NCBI GenBank assembly: GCA_002297185.1
Contig: DBJV01000028.1
Span: 338 to 10,242 of the forward strand
DNA: 9,905 nucleotides
DNA from: Christensenella sp. UBA767
GTDB taxonomy: Bacteria; Bacillota; Clostridia; Christensenellales; CAG-917
Direction: 5' to 3'
Part shown: positions 1-6,356 of the stretch, piece by piece
How the letters are laid out: the number at the start of each line of letters is the position of its first letter
How positions within the stretch are numbered: the first letter of the stretch is position 1
Notes under the pieces: generated by a model
The model's input: the letters and a program-made list of their open reading frames with translations, nothing else
The model's database searches: none
Told to the model about the DNA's origin: nothing
Translations under genes and position numbers: made by a program

Positions 1-348
1 CACCACAACGATATCGAGCCGCAAACGATTGACGCGGTGCTTGTCCAAGCCGCCGACGCAATCTCCAGCGCAAGACCGGGCGCAAGACGTGAATCTGTCG
101 AGACTTACGTCAAACGTATCGAAAAACTCGAGGAAATCGCAAAATCCTTTGACGGCGTCGATCAAACCTTCGCCGTTCAAGCAGGCAGAGAAATCCGCGT
201 TATGGTCAAGCCCGAGCAAGTCAACGACGCAAGCACGGTGTTCCTCGCAAGAGAAATCGCCGAGAAACTTGAAAACGAACTCGAATATCCCGGACAAATC
301 AAAGTCAACGTTATCCGTGAAGTTCGCAGCGTAGATTACGCAAAATAA
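1..348 (+). CDS. rny: Ribonuclease Y, C-terminal part (5' end outside window)
   Basis: This is the last 115 residues of RNase Y, the membrane-anchored endoribonuclease that initiates mRNA decay in many Firmicutes. The reading frame is open from base 1, so the gene begins upstream; the N-terminal membrane helix, coiled coil, KH domain and most of the HD domain are not visible. What is seen is the end of the HD-domain region (HHNDIEP, then AADAISSARPGAR) and the very conserved tail (RIEKLEEIA, FAVQAGREIRVMV, LEYPGQIKVNVIRE, ending VDYAK). These blocks match my memory of Bacillus subtilis Rny almost residue for residue. It ends in TAA and is followed by a 190-bp gap before efp. A small hairpin (362-384) follows it, but no strong terminator. 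Confidence 0.96.
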   Translation, partial: HHNDIEPQTIDAVLVQAADAISSARPGARRESVETYVKRIEKLEEIAKSFDGVDQTFAVQAGREIRVMVKPEQVNDASTVFLAREIAEKLENELEYPGQIKVNVIREVRSVDYAK

Positions 349-361
349 AAACGAGTGCTTT

Positions 362-384
362 GACCTTTGCGTAAGGCAGAGGTC
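362..384 (+). terminator. Hairpin downstream of rny, weak terminator candidate
   Basis: GACCTTTGC (362-370) pairs with GCAGAGGTC (376-384), giving 9 bp including one G-T (G-U in RNA) pair around the loop GTAAG. The T-run (TTTTA, 393-397) starts 8 bases after the stem, so it is not a canonical rho-independent terminator. It may instead be a 3'-end stabilising hairpin of the rny transcript. Confidence 0.35.
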
Positions 385-451
385 GGAGCAGGTTTTATAA
401 AGACAAAAAGCGCAAATGCAAGCCTTGTGTGAGAGAAATTTTGCATAAAAC

Positions 452-480
452 TTGCAATATGCGTTATAAGATGCTAAAAT
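452..480 (+). promoter_or_regulatory. Sigma-A type promoter for efp
   Basis: The -35 box is TTGCAA (452-457), the spacer is exactly 17 bp, and the -10 box is TAAAAT (475-480), preceded by TGC, which makes an extended -10. The predicted start of transcription is near 487, giving a leader of about 50 bases before efp. The call rests on sequence match only. Confidence 0.6.
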
Positions 481-538
481 GTGTCTATATAGGCATTATT
501 GCATCACCAATCAAAACACAATTTAGGAGAATATCATT

Positions 539-1102
539 ATGGCACAAATTATGGCAGGCGATTTGAGAAAGGGCGTTACCTTCCTTTACGACAACAAGAT
601 TATGACGGTCGTTGATTTCTTGCACGTCAAACCGGGCAAAGGCGCGGCTTTCGTCCGTATGAAAATGAAAAACGTGGTCACGGGTGCGGTTTTGGAACAA
701 ACCTTCAACCCCACCGAAAAGTTTGAACTTGCTCACATCGAGACCAAGACTATGGAATATCTTTACAATGACGGTGAGTTCTACTACTTCATGGACGCCG
801 AGACGTACGAGCAAATTCCGCTCAACAAGAGCCAAGTCGAGGATGCTCTCAACTTCGTCAAAGAGAATATGAACGTCACAATGAAATTCTTCCAAGGCGC
901 ACCGTTCTCCGTTGAACCGCCGAACTTTGTCGAACTTCTCATCACGATTTGCGAGCCTGCAGTTGCCGGCAACACCGCCACCAACGCCACCAAGCCCGCA
1001 ACCGTCGAGACCGGTTACGAACTCCAAGTTCCTATGTTCGTCAACGAGGGCGATACTATTAGGATTGATACGCGCACCGGCGAATACATGTCTAGAGTCT
1101 AA
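539..1102 (+). CDS. efp: Translation elongation factor P
   Basis: This 187-residue protein is the normal length for EF-P, the factor that enters the ribosomal E site and relieves stalling at consecutive prolines. The three expected domains are visible: the N-terminal KOW-like domain (about 3-60), a middle OB fold (about 67-122, starting NPTEKFELAHIETK), and a C-terminal OB fold (about 130-186) ending in the family signature GDTIRIDTRTGEYMSRV. The tip loop reads HVKPGKGAAFVR, so the residue that is modified in many bacteria is Lys34; no modification enzyme gene is visible nearby. The start is supported by AGGAG at 525-529, nine bases before the ATG. The stop TAA falls inside the left arm of the 1097-1224 inverted repeat. 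It has its own promoter and appears monocistronic. Confidence 0.97.
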   Translation: MAQIMAGDLRKGVTFLYDNKIMTVVDFLHVKPGKGAAFVRMKMKNVVTGAVLEQTFNPTEKFELAHIETKTMEYLYNDGEFYYFMDAETYEQIPLNKSQVEDALNFVKENMNVTMKFFQGAPFSVEPPNFVELLITICEPAVAGNTATNATKPATVETGYELQVPMFVNEGDTIRIDTRTGEYMSRV

Positions 1103-1224
1103 GCGCATCAAACAGCGATATACTGCGTCAACGCTCCATTGCCATCAACTCATTTACGATTAGTAAATTAGGGTTGCTGTCAATGGGGCGTTTTCTTGTC
1201 TATCACCGCTTGATGCGCTTAGAC
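1097..1224. repeat. 128-bp imperfect inverted repeat (MITE-like or long hairpin)
   Basis: The ends are a perfect 14-bp inverted pair: GTCTAAGCGCATCA (1097-1110) and TGATGCGCTTAGAC (1211-1224). Symmetry continues inward: GCGATA-like sequence opposite TATCACCGC, CGCTCCATTG (1132-1141) opposite CAATGGGGCG (1181-1190), CAACTC (1146-1151) opposite GGGTTG (1171-1176), and ATTTAC (1152-1157) opposite GTAAAT (1163-1168) around the loop GATTA. If transcribed, the whole element folds as one long interrupted hairpin. It contains no ORF of note and overlaps the last codons of efp. If the outer TA on each side is read as a target duplication, the ends would suit a small non-autonomous element of the TA-inserting kind, but that is inference. 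No second copy is seen in this window. Confidence 0.7.
1132..1199 (+). terminator. Probable efp terminator nested in the inverted repeat
   Basis: The inner part of the inverted repeat, CGCTCCATTG (1132-1141) with CAATGGGGCG (1181-1190), is followed directly by TTTTCTTGT. It is a plausible rho-independent terminator for efp with a long, itself folded, loop. The T-run is interrupted, so efficiency is uncertain. Confidence 0.45.
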
Positions 1225-1276
1225 GGGTATAACAGCCTCAAATAGCGAATAACTGTTTCTTAACTTTATAACTTTT

Positions 1277-1319
1277 AATTTTAAGCGGATATTTTAATCC
1301 ATATAAAATTTCTTTTTTT
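1277..1319 (+). terminator. AT-rich hairpin with T-run in the spoIIIA leader
   Basis: AATTTTA (1277-1283) pairs with TAAAATT (1304-1310), and GGAT (1287-1290) with ATCC (1297-1300), separated by a 3x3 internal loop. TCTTTTTTT follows. The stem is weak because it is mostly A-T, so it is either a second, poor terminator behind efp or chance. The rest of the 1225-1372 stretch is AT-rich; I found no convincing sigma-E promoter in it, although mother-cell expression of spoIIIA would predict one. Confidence 0.3.
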
Positions 1320-1372
1320 GTCTTATTTTGCGCTCGTGAGATTTGCACGGGGGATTGCTCATATAGTTTTCT

Positions 1373-2221
1373 ATGCTCATAGATTTGGTGGGGGCGGATA
1401 TTGCAAGTATCGTTGGGGATGAGAAAGACGTTGCGGAACTTAGGTTGCGCGTGTTTCGACCTCTGGTTGTTTGCCGTATCGACGGAACGAGGCAGGTTGC
1501 AAGGCATTTCGGTTTGCCATACGTAGTGGGCGAAAACGATATACAACGAGTTCTGTCAAACGCAACCAATATGTCGCTATACAGTGCGTCCGACGAGATC
1601 AAGAGGGGTTATATTCCTTGCGGACGGTACCGCATAGGCGTTGGGGGAGAAGGCGTTTTTGACGACGAAAAGTTTGTTGCGGTGAAAAACATATCCTATC
1701 TCGTTATCCGTGTCCCTCACCAAATCAAGGGCGTTGCCGACAAAATCAGGGGAGACGTGTTTGTGGGCGGTGGCGTGCGTTCTACGCTCGTTATATCGCC
1801 CACGGGCGCAGGCAAAACCACGCTTTTGCGAGAGATGGCAAGGATAGCGTCAGCCGATTTCAACATCGTGATAATCGACGAGAGATACGAACTTTGCTCT
1901 TGCTCGCACGGCACGCCTGCGCTCGATATTGGGGATGCGGAAGTGCTATCGGGCGTGCCAAAAAGCATAGCGTATCAAAACTGCGTGCGTGCAATGAATC
2001 CCGATATTATCGTAACGGACGAGTTATTCGGCAAGAGCGACGTCGATGCGATTTGCGACGTTATACGCAGCGGCGTAAAGGCGTTTGCGTCCGTACACGG
2101 CTCGAGCGTCGAGGCGGTGAGGAACAACGAGATATACAAGCCGCTGTTCGATGCGTTCGAGTTTTGCGTGGTGCTATCCAAATCGCCCATAGGCGCGGTA
2201 GCGCAAAAGGTGGTGTTATGA
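1373..2221 (+). CDS. spoIIIAA: Stage III sporulation protein AA, ATPase
   Basis: SpoIIIAA is the cytoplasmic secretion-type ATPase thought to power the SpoIIIA-SpoIIQ channel in the mother cell. The 282-residue product shows the N-terminal family block ELRLRVFRPL (22-31), a P-loop SPTGAGKTTLL (142-152), a Walker B-like IVIIDERYEL (165-174), a second acidic motif NPDIIVTDELFG (209-220) and the distal ASVHGSS (239-245). The first P-loop glycine is replaced by Ser142, while Lys148 and Thr149 are kept. The length is slightly below the usual roughly 300 residues. An in-frame TAG at 1364 rules out an upstream start in this frame. The chosen ATG has no good Shine-Dalgarno site; the G-run at 1349-1353 is too distant, so the start is less sure than the identity. 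It overlaps spoIIIAB by ATGA. Confidence 0.92.
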   Translation: MLIDLVGADIASIVGDEKDVAELRLRVFRPLVVCRIDGTRQVARHFGLPYVVGENDIQRVLSNATNMSLYSASDEIKRGYIPCGRYRIGVGGEGVFDDEKFVAVKNISYLVIRVPHQIKGVADKIRGDVFVGGGVRSTLVISPTGAGKTTLLREMARIASADFNIVIIDERYELCSCSHGTPALDIGDAEVLSGVPKSIAYQNCVRAMNPDIIVTDELFGKSDVDAICDVIRSGVKAFASVHGSSVEAVRNNEIYKPLFDAFEFCVVLSKSPIGAVAQKVVL

Positions 2222-2715
2222 CGGCGGAAATTGCAAGGCTGATAGCAGGCGGATTGTTGGCGCTTATATGCTATTATATAGGCTTGCTGATAAAGCGCAG
2301 ATACGCTGCGAGAGTAAAATTCTTCAAGTCCGCAACGGAATTTTGCCAAATGCTCCAAGACGAGTTGTCTATGCGAAAAACGCCTATTCCCGAGATTTGC
2401 ACAAAGTTTCTTGACGAAAGAAAAGGGCAGTTCGAGGACTTCCTGCTTGATTGGTGCGAAAAGATAAAAGCGCAAGAGGACATAGATAAAGACAAGTGTC
2501 GATTGCTCAAAAACGACGAGATTAAGGACTTAAATACATTTCTTTTCAGTCTCGGCAAAACAGACCTGAAAGACCAACTTTCGCATGTGGCGCATTATGA
2601 AAAGTACTTTGAGAAAAAGACGAGCGAGTGCGAAGAACAAAGCAAAAAAACAGGCTCGATGTACTTCAAATTGTGCGTGTTGCTCGGGCTTGCCGTCATA
2701 CTGATTTTGGCGTGA
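2218..2715 (+). CDS. spoIIIAB: Stage III sporulation protein AB
   Basis: This 165-residue protein sits in the SpoIIIAB position and has its architecture: an N-terminal membrane segment (about 5-26, with GGLLALICYYIGLLI), a soluble, charged, helical middle, and a second membrane segment at the C-terminus (about 148-165, ending LGLAVILILA). The layout recalls type II secretion GspF-like proteins, to which SpoIIIAB is distantly related. The family features FKSATEFCQMLQDEL and ELSMRKTPIPEIC are recognisable. The start is fixed by the 4-base ATGA overlap with the spoIIIAA stop, indicating translational coupling; the open frame extends further upstream inside spoIIIAA, but that part reads as an out-of-frame shadow. 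The next gene begins 7 bases after the stop. Confidence 0.88.
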   Translation: MTAEIARLIAGGLLALICYYIGLLIKRRYAARVKFFKSATEFCQMLQDELSMRKTPIPEICTKFLDERKGQFEDFLLDWCEKIKAQEDIDKDKCRLLKNDEIKDLNTFLFSLGKTDLKDQLSHVAHYEKYFEKKTSECEEQSKKTGSMYFKLCVLLGLAVILILA

Positions 2716-2722
2716 GGTGCGT

Positions 2723-2920
2723 ATGGATACAAACATAATTTTGAAAATCGCAGGCGTGGGATTGCTTACGGCAATCGTGTGCGTAATACTCAAAAAGAGC
2801 GACCGAGACGAGATCGCAACCTTTGCAACGCTTGCAGGTCTTATCATCGTGGCGGTGCTTGTGATAGATATGCTCGGCGGACTTTTCGACACGCTAAAAT
2901 CACTACTGTCACTTTATTAG
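2723..2920 (+). CDS. spoIIIAC: Stage III sporulation protein AC
   Basis: SpoIIIAC is a tiny integral membrane component of the SpoIIIA channel. The 65-residue product has two hydrophobic helices (about 5-23 and 35-55) separated by the charged turn KKSDRDEIATF, matching the family plan and size (about 65-68 residues). I place the start at the ATG at 2723, giving MDTNIILKIAG, rather than the in-frame GTG at 2717. The sequence GAGGTG (2714-2719) is well placed as a ribosome-binding site for that ATG, and family members begin this way. It is followed by an unusually long 97-bp gap before spoIIIAD. Confidence 0.92.
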   Translation: MDTNIILKIAGVGLLTAIVCVILKKSDRDEIATFATLAGLIIVAVLVIDMLGGLFDTLKSLLSLY

Positions 2921-3017
2921 TATGAAATCACGGTATAAAGTGCTTGTTGTGTGATTTGTGCATAAATATGTGTTGTGCAAACGCTGCGCGCGTAGGGCGG
3001 AAAACAGATAAAACGTT

Positions 3018-3407
3018 ATGATATTCAAACTTATCGGAATTGCAATAATAGGGGTGATTACGGTGACTTTGCTTCGTACTGCAAAGCCCGAATTTGCCGT
3101 ATTTGCGACGATTGCAACGGGTATCGTAATGGTTGTCACAATGCTCTCTGCACTTCGCGACGTAGTGCTTGCTTTTGACAATATCGTACAAAAGAGCGGC
3201 ATTGACGATAGAGTTTTTTCGGCGGTTTTGAAGATTATCGGCATAGGCTATCTTACGGAATATTCCTCGTCGGTTGCGACGGACGCAGGGTGCGAGTCCA
3301 TTGCGCAAAAGTTGCAGTTCGGCGGCAAAATCGTCATTTTCCTTATGAGTATTTCCATCGTATCGACGCTTGTCGATTTGGTATCCACTCTTGTTTCGGC
3401 GATATGA
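3018..3407 (+). CDS. spoIIIAD: Stage III sporulation protein AD
   Basis: This 129-residue integral membrane protein has the normal length for SpoIIIAD. It has an N-terminal hydrophobic stretch (IFKLIGIAIIGVITVTLL), a second hydrophobic segment (about 30-50), the conserved middle VLKIIGIGYLTEYSSSVATDAG (roughly 72-93), and a C-terminal hydrophobic segment rich in I, V and S. The run GYLTEY..S...DAG...IA.K...GGK is characteristic of the family. The start codon lacks a clear Shine-Dalgarno site: the nearest purine-rich stretch, GGGCGGAAAA, lies about 15 bases away. The stop overlaps the spoIIIAE start as ATGA, so these two are probably coupled. Confidence 0.93.
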   Translation: MIFKLIGIAIIGVITVTLLRTAKPEFAVFATIATGIVMVVTMLSALRDVVLAFDNIVQKSGIDDRVFSAVLKIIGIGYLTEYSSSVATDAGCESIAQKLQFGGKIVIFLMSISIVSTLVDLVSTLVSAI

Positions 3408-4612
3408 AAAAAGCGTTTTTTGCCATAGTCTCGATATGTGTTTTGTTGTGTGCTATCCTTGCGTTCGGTGCGGACGGAGTTTGCTATGCGGCGGATGAGA
3501 AAAAGTCCGACGAGCAGATAAAAAGCGAACTTCAGGACGCCTACGACAAGGCGGTGGACAATCTCGATTTGAGCGGACTTCAAGACTATCTCAATTCGCT
3601 TTCGCAAGAGGGACGAGAGGCAATATCCATATCCGACGTGAGGGGTGCGCTCAAAGCGTTGGCGAGAGGGGAGAGCGAGCAGTTTTTCGACGTGTTTTTC
3701 AACCTCTTGGCAAAGTCGGCAGGACGATATTTTCTCGGTTTTATCCCCGGGTTTATAACCATTGTGATTATATGTCTGTTAAAGACCATGCTTTGCGGAC
3801 TTACGGGTGATTTTCTCAACTCATCGACCACGGAAGTGGTAAACGTGGTGTGTTATTGCATGGCGGTAATCGTGCTTATGAGTGGTGTGGTGACTGTCAT
3901 CGAAACGGTGAGCAAAACCATCGAGGCACTCGTTACGCTGTCCAACGTGCTTTTCCCCATTTTGCTCACTCTGCTTTCCGCGCTCGGAGGCAACGCAAGC
4001 GTGGCAGGGTATTCGCCTCTCATGGCGGTGCTTTGTGGATTTATTATGAAAATCGTGACGGCGGTGATACTGCCTGCGTTTATTGCGTGCATAGTTTTCA
4101 GCATCGTGGGCAACGTATCCAAAACCGTCAAAATAGACAAACTTGCAAAACTTATAAAGTCGGCGTCGAGTTGGCTTATCGGCATATGTTTCGGACTGTT
4201 CGCAACGTTCCTCACCATGCAAGGCATATCGGGCGGTGTGGTGGATAAGTTCGGTTTCAACATTGCAAAATTTGCCGTATCGAGTTACGTTCCCATACTC
4301 GGCGGATACCTCTCGGACGGATTCGATTTGATGACGGCGTCGCTCGTGCTTGTCAAAAACGCCGTCGGATATACCGGCGCAATGCTGATGTGCGCAACGG
4401 TGGCATTTCCGCTTGTCAAAGTGATAATTTTCTCGCTGACCACAAGACTTGCCGGCGCAATTGCCGAGCCTATCGGCGAACAAAGGGTATCGACTTTGCT
4501 CGGCGACGTCGCAAAAAATCTCAATCTGCTCATAACCGCGCTTGCAGGCGTTGCGTTCTTGTTTTTCCTGATGTTGATGCTATTTGTGTCGTCTTGCAAT
4601 ATGGGGTTGTGA
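3404..4612 (+). CDS. spoIIIAE: Stage III sporulation protein AE
   Basis: SpoIIIAE is the large polytopic membrane protein of the SpoIIIA complex, a likely core of the mother-cell channel. The 402-residue product begins with a signal peptide (MKKAFFAIVSICVLLCAILAFG, likely cleaved near CYA/A at about 27-30). A soluble segment with LQDYLNSLSQEG and FFNLLAKSAGRYFLGFIPG follows, then about seven hydrophobic helices over the remaining two thirds. The conserved GYLSDGFDLMTASLVLVKNAVGYTG block lies near 302-326. The ATG at 3404 overlaps the spoIIIAD stop; the open frame upstream of it lies inside spoIIIAD and is not used. SpoIIIAF follows after a single base, so the AD-AE-AF block is tightly coupled. 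Confidence 0.94.
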   Translation: MKKAFFAIVSICVLLCAILAFGADGVCYAADEKKSDEQIKSELQDAYDKAVDNLDLSGLQDYLNSLSQEGREAISISDVRGALKALARGESEQFFDVFFNLLAKSAGRYFLGFIPGFITIVIICLLKTMLCGLTGDFLNSSTTEVVNVVCYCMAVIVLMSGVVTVIETVSKTIEALVTLSNVLFPILLTLLSALGGNASVAGYSPLMAVLCGFIMKIVTAVILPAFIACIVFSIVGNVSKTVKIDKLAKLIKSASSWLIGICFGLFATFLTMQGISGGVVDKFGFNIAKFAVSSYVPILGGYLSDGFDLMTASLVLVKNAVGYTGAMLMCATVAFPLVKVIIFSLTTRLAGAIAEPIGEQRVSTLLGDVAKNLNLLITALAGVAFLFFLMLMLFVSSCNMGL

Positions 4613-4613
4613 T

Positions 4614-5051
4614 ATGGGCGCGTGGATACTTTCTATTGCAGGGGTGATTTGCCTCGGAATATTGCTTGAAATCGTACTGCCCGAAGGCAAGACGGCAAAG
4701 TACGTAAAAGGCGCGTTTTCGTTGCTTGTGGTGATTGCCATTGTCGCGCCTCTCCCAAAATTCATAAAAAGCGATTTTGATATAAACGTCGATGCGGATA
4801 TTCCGTCATGGTCGCAAAGCGACGATTATACGACGGCGTACTATTCCGCCTTTGAAGATAAAGTACAGAACGCACTTTTGCAAGAGGGATGCGAGAGCAA
4901 AGTGAAGATAGAGGTATCGAGCGGCGTAATCGTCAGGGTGGAAGTGACTGTCTATGACCTTATACTCGATGGCAAAGATATCGTGAGAAAAACCGCAAAA
5001 ACGCTCGGAATAGCGGAAGATAAAGTGAACGTGTTATATGAATTGTATTGA
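4614..5051 (+). CDS. spoIIIAF: Stage III sporulation protein AF
   Basis: This 145-residue product has the SpoIIIAF plan. Two N-terminal membrane helices (about 3-22, WILSIAGVICLGILLEIVLP, and 31-50, YVKGAFSLLVVIAIVAPL) flank the PEGKTAKYVKG loop that is typical of the family. A soluble C-terminal domain follows (about 75-145) with the alternating pattern VKIEVSSGVIVRVEVTVYD and a terminal DKVNVLYE, resembling the ring-building fold of SpoIIIAF-AH. The ATG is one base after the spoIIIAE stop and has no strong site of its own, so coupled translation is likely. Downstream is a 229-bp gap with the CG palindrome, breaking the otherwise close gene spacing. Confidence 0.9.
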   Translation: MGAWILSIAGVICLGILLEIVLPEGKTAKYVKGAFSLLVVIAIVAPLPKFIKSDFDINVDADIPSWSQSDDYTTAYYSAFEDKVQNALLQEGCESKVKIEVSSGVIVRVEVTVYDLILDGKDIVRKTAKTLGIAEDKVNVLYELY

Positions 5052-5082
5052 TTGTTTTTCTATTAAAAAGATGTTGTTTCGC

Positions 5083-5133
5083 GCGCGCGTGCGCGCGCCA
5101 GCGCGCTATTATTTTGTACGCGCGCACGCGCGC
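5083..5133. repeat. Alternating-CG perfect palindrome (15-bp arms)
   Basis: The arms GCGCGCGTGCGCGCG (5083-5097) and CGCGCGCACGCGCGC (5119-5133) are exact reverse complements, separated by 21 bases that contain the smaller palindrome AGCGCGCT (5100-5107). The strictly alternating purine-pyrimidine runs are 5080-5098 and 5115-5134, almost all CG. The hairpin would be extremely stable, yet no T-run follows on either strand, so it is not a standard terminator. It lies alone in the 5052-5280 gap between spoIIIAF and spoIIIAG; no credible gene is in that gap. Confidence 0.85.
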
Positions 5134-5234
5134 AAAACGATACGGTAATGAGAGGCTTTTGGATTACGAAGAGAAATACGGCGGTTTGAATAAAGGCTTA
5201 ATATAAGATGTTTTGTCGAATGGATAATTTTTTA

Positions 5235-5263
5235 GAATATTTGCAATCCCGTATAAATATATT
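5235..5263 (+). promoter_or_regulatory. Possible sigma-E promoter before spoIIIAG
   Basis: GAATATT (5235-5241) resembles a sigma-E -35 element. Fourteen bases later, AATATATT (5256-5263) matches five of eight positions of the -10 consensus CATACAAT. It would start a transcript about 10-12 bases before the spoIIIAG start. The long gap makes a second promoter plausible, but AT-rich DNA gives such matches by chance. Confidence 0.22.
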
Positions 5264-5280
5264 TTGGTATCGAGGGCGGA

Positions 5281-5703
5281 ATGGAAGTAGAGGATAGAAG
5301 AGACGAAGGCATATTGCACAGAATAAAGCAATCTGCCGTTGTGCAAAAACTCAAGGGCGTCAAAAATATACGAATTATTGCCGTTGTATTCATAATTGCA
5401 ATCGCACTCATCATATACTCTACCGTAGCAACCTCGACGAAGAAAAAAGCGGAAACGCAAAGGAGCGTTTCGCAATCACTTGAAAACGACGAGGAGGCGA
5501 GACTGTCCGCAATACTTTCAAATTTGGAAGGGGCAGGGGACGTACAAACGATGATAACGAAGTCGGACGGAGAAATAACGGGCGTACTCGTCATAGCGGA
5601 CGGCGCAAAAAATCCGATGATAAGACTTAGACTTATGCAAGCGTGCGCAAGCGCACTCGGAATAAGCGAGGACATAATTTGCGTTCTTTGCAAACAAAAT
5701 TAG
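5281..5703 (+). CDS. spoIIIAG: Stage III sporulation protein AG
   Basis: SpoIIIAG forms a large ring in the intermembrane space between mother cell and forespore. The 140-residue product has a short charged N-terminus, one membrane helix (about 30-49, IRIIAVVFIIAIALIIYSTV), a linker, and a ring-building domain with the family landmarks LEGAGDVQTMIT (82-93) and GVLVIADGAKNP (101-112). A helix and the final strand IICVL follow. It is short compared with the roughly 200-230 residues of many homologues; the linker between membrane helix and ring domain and the extra beta segment seem reduced. The ATG is preceded immediately by GAGGGCGGA (5272-5280). SpoIIIAH follows after 20 bases. Confidence 0.9.
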   Translation: MEVEDRRDEGILHRIKQSAVVQKLKGVKNIRIIAVVFIIAIALIIYSTVATSTKKKAETQRSVSQSLENDEEARLSAILSNLEGAGDVQTMITKSDGEITGVLVIADGAKNPMIRLRLMQACASALGISEDIICVLCKQN

Positions 5704-5723
5704 CGAACCTATAGGAGGAATAT

Positions 5724-6218
5724 ATGAAAATCAAACCGAAAACCAAGAAAATCATCGTATTGTCTGTTATGGTGTTATTGCTTGTTGCGACGGGCGTTTT
5801 GAACTTTGTGCTTAGCGACAAACTCGACAAGACCACCGACAACGTCAATGCCGACCAAGGCACGGTTACGCAAACCTTCTTTGCAGCGGCAAAAAGCGAC
5901 CGTGATTCCACACGCGAATCGGAGTTTTTGTATCTCGACGCGATAATGCAATCCGAGTCCAGCACGGAAAGCGCAAAGAAGAGCGCACAAGAGCAAAAAC
6001 TCGCACTTGTCAGCCGTATGGAAAAAGAACTCGCACTCGAAACGCTCATCAAAGCAAGAGGCTTTGAGGACGCAATCGTCACAATCGGCGATAAGGGTGT
6101 AAGCATCGTCGTAAATTCAACGGAACTTACCACCGAGCAGGCAAACCAAATTTTGTCTGACGTACTTGCCGAGACTACGTTCAAAGCGACGGAAGTGAAG
6201 GTCATTCCGTACAACTAA
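5724..6218 (+). CDS. spoIIIAH: Stage III sporulation protein AH
   Basis: SpoIIIAH is the mother-cell protein that binds forespore SpoIIQ across the intermembrane space, with a YscJ/FliF-type ring-building fold. The 164-residue product has a basic N-terminus (MKIKPKTKK), one membrane helix (about 10-30), a polar linker, and the conserved helical stretch FLYLDAIMQSESSTES..A.EQKLALVSRMEKELALE. The signature LIKARGFEDAIVTI (108-121) and the final strand ATEVKVIPYN complete the domain. The start is firmly set by AGGAGG at 5713-5718, five bases before the ATG, the best ribosome-binding site in the operon. It is the last gene of the spoIIIA operon, followed by a terminator. Confidence 0.95.
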   Translation: MKIKPKTKKIIVLSVMVLLLVATGVLNFVLSDKLDKTTDNVNADQGTVTQTFFAAAKSDRDSTRESEFLYLDAIMQSESSTESAKKSAQEQKLALVSRMEKELALETLIKARGFEDAIVTIGDKGVSIVVNSTELTTEQANQILSDVLAETTFKATEVKVIPYN

Positions 6219-6245
6219 ACTTAAAACGATTAAATTGCCATACTG

Positions 6246-6273
6246 CCCACGGATAAATTCCGTGGGTTTTTCT
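6246..6273 (+). terminator. Rho-independent terminator of the spoIIIA operon
   Basis: The stem CCCACGGA (6246-6253) pairs perfectly with TCCGTGGG (6259-6266) around the 5-base loop TAAAT. TTTTTCTT follows at once. It lies 27 bases after the spoIIIAH stop and cleanly ends the sporulation operon before the next promoter. Confidence 0.93.
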
Positions 6274-6308
6274 TGCAGAGTTTTGGCACAATAAATTTTG
6301 AGTAATGA

Positions 6309-6337
6309 TTGATATAATTTTCGGTATGTGCTATAAT
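6309..6337 (+). promoter_or_regulatory. Strong sigma-A promoter for yqhY-nusB
   Basis: TTGATA (6309-6314), a 17-bp spacer and a perfect TATAAT (6332-6337) preceded by TGC make an extended -10 promoter close to consensus. Transcription should start near 6344, only about 13 bases before the yqhY start codon and just ahead of its GGAGG site, so the leader is very short. It makes the vegetative genes independent of the sporulation operon. Confidence 0.85.
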
Positions 6338-6356
6338 ACACAAAGCGGAGGTCGAT

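Noticed and set aside
485..1111. 208-codon minus-strand open frame opposite efp
   Set aside because: It lies almost wholly opposite a certain gene, its protein resembles no family I recognise, and its amino acid make-up is what the antisense of efp gives.
1336..1366. Possible sigma-E promoter GAGATTT - 15 bp - CATATAGT before spoIIIAA
   Set aside because: It would start transcription at or inside the spoIIIAA start codon and matches the -35 poorly, so it is not supported.
1894..2217. Upstream extension of the spoIIIAB frame within spoIIIAA
   Set aside because: The extension is Arg-rich and unlike SpoIIIAB. The ATGA overlap and the hydrophobic N-terminus from 2218 fit the family start.
3821..4483. 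220-codon minus-strand open frame opposite spoIIIAE
   Set aside because: Shadow of the hydrophobic spoIIIAE codons: the product is rich in His, Arg and Cys with no domain, and has no ribosome site or promoter.
5148..5189. Small ORF of 13 residues between spoIIIAF and spoIIIAG
   Set aside because: Too short, no ribosome-binding site, no recognisable product.
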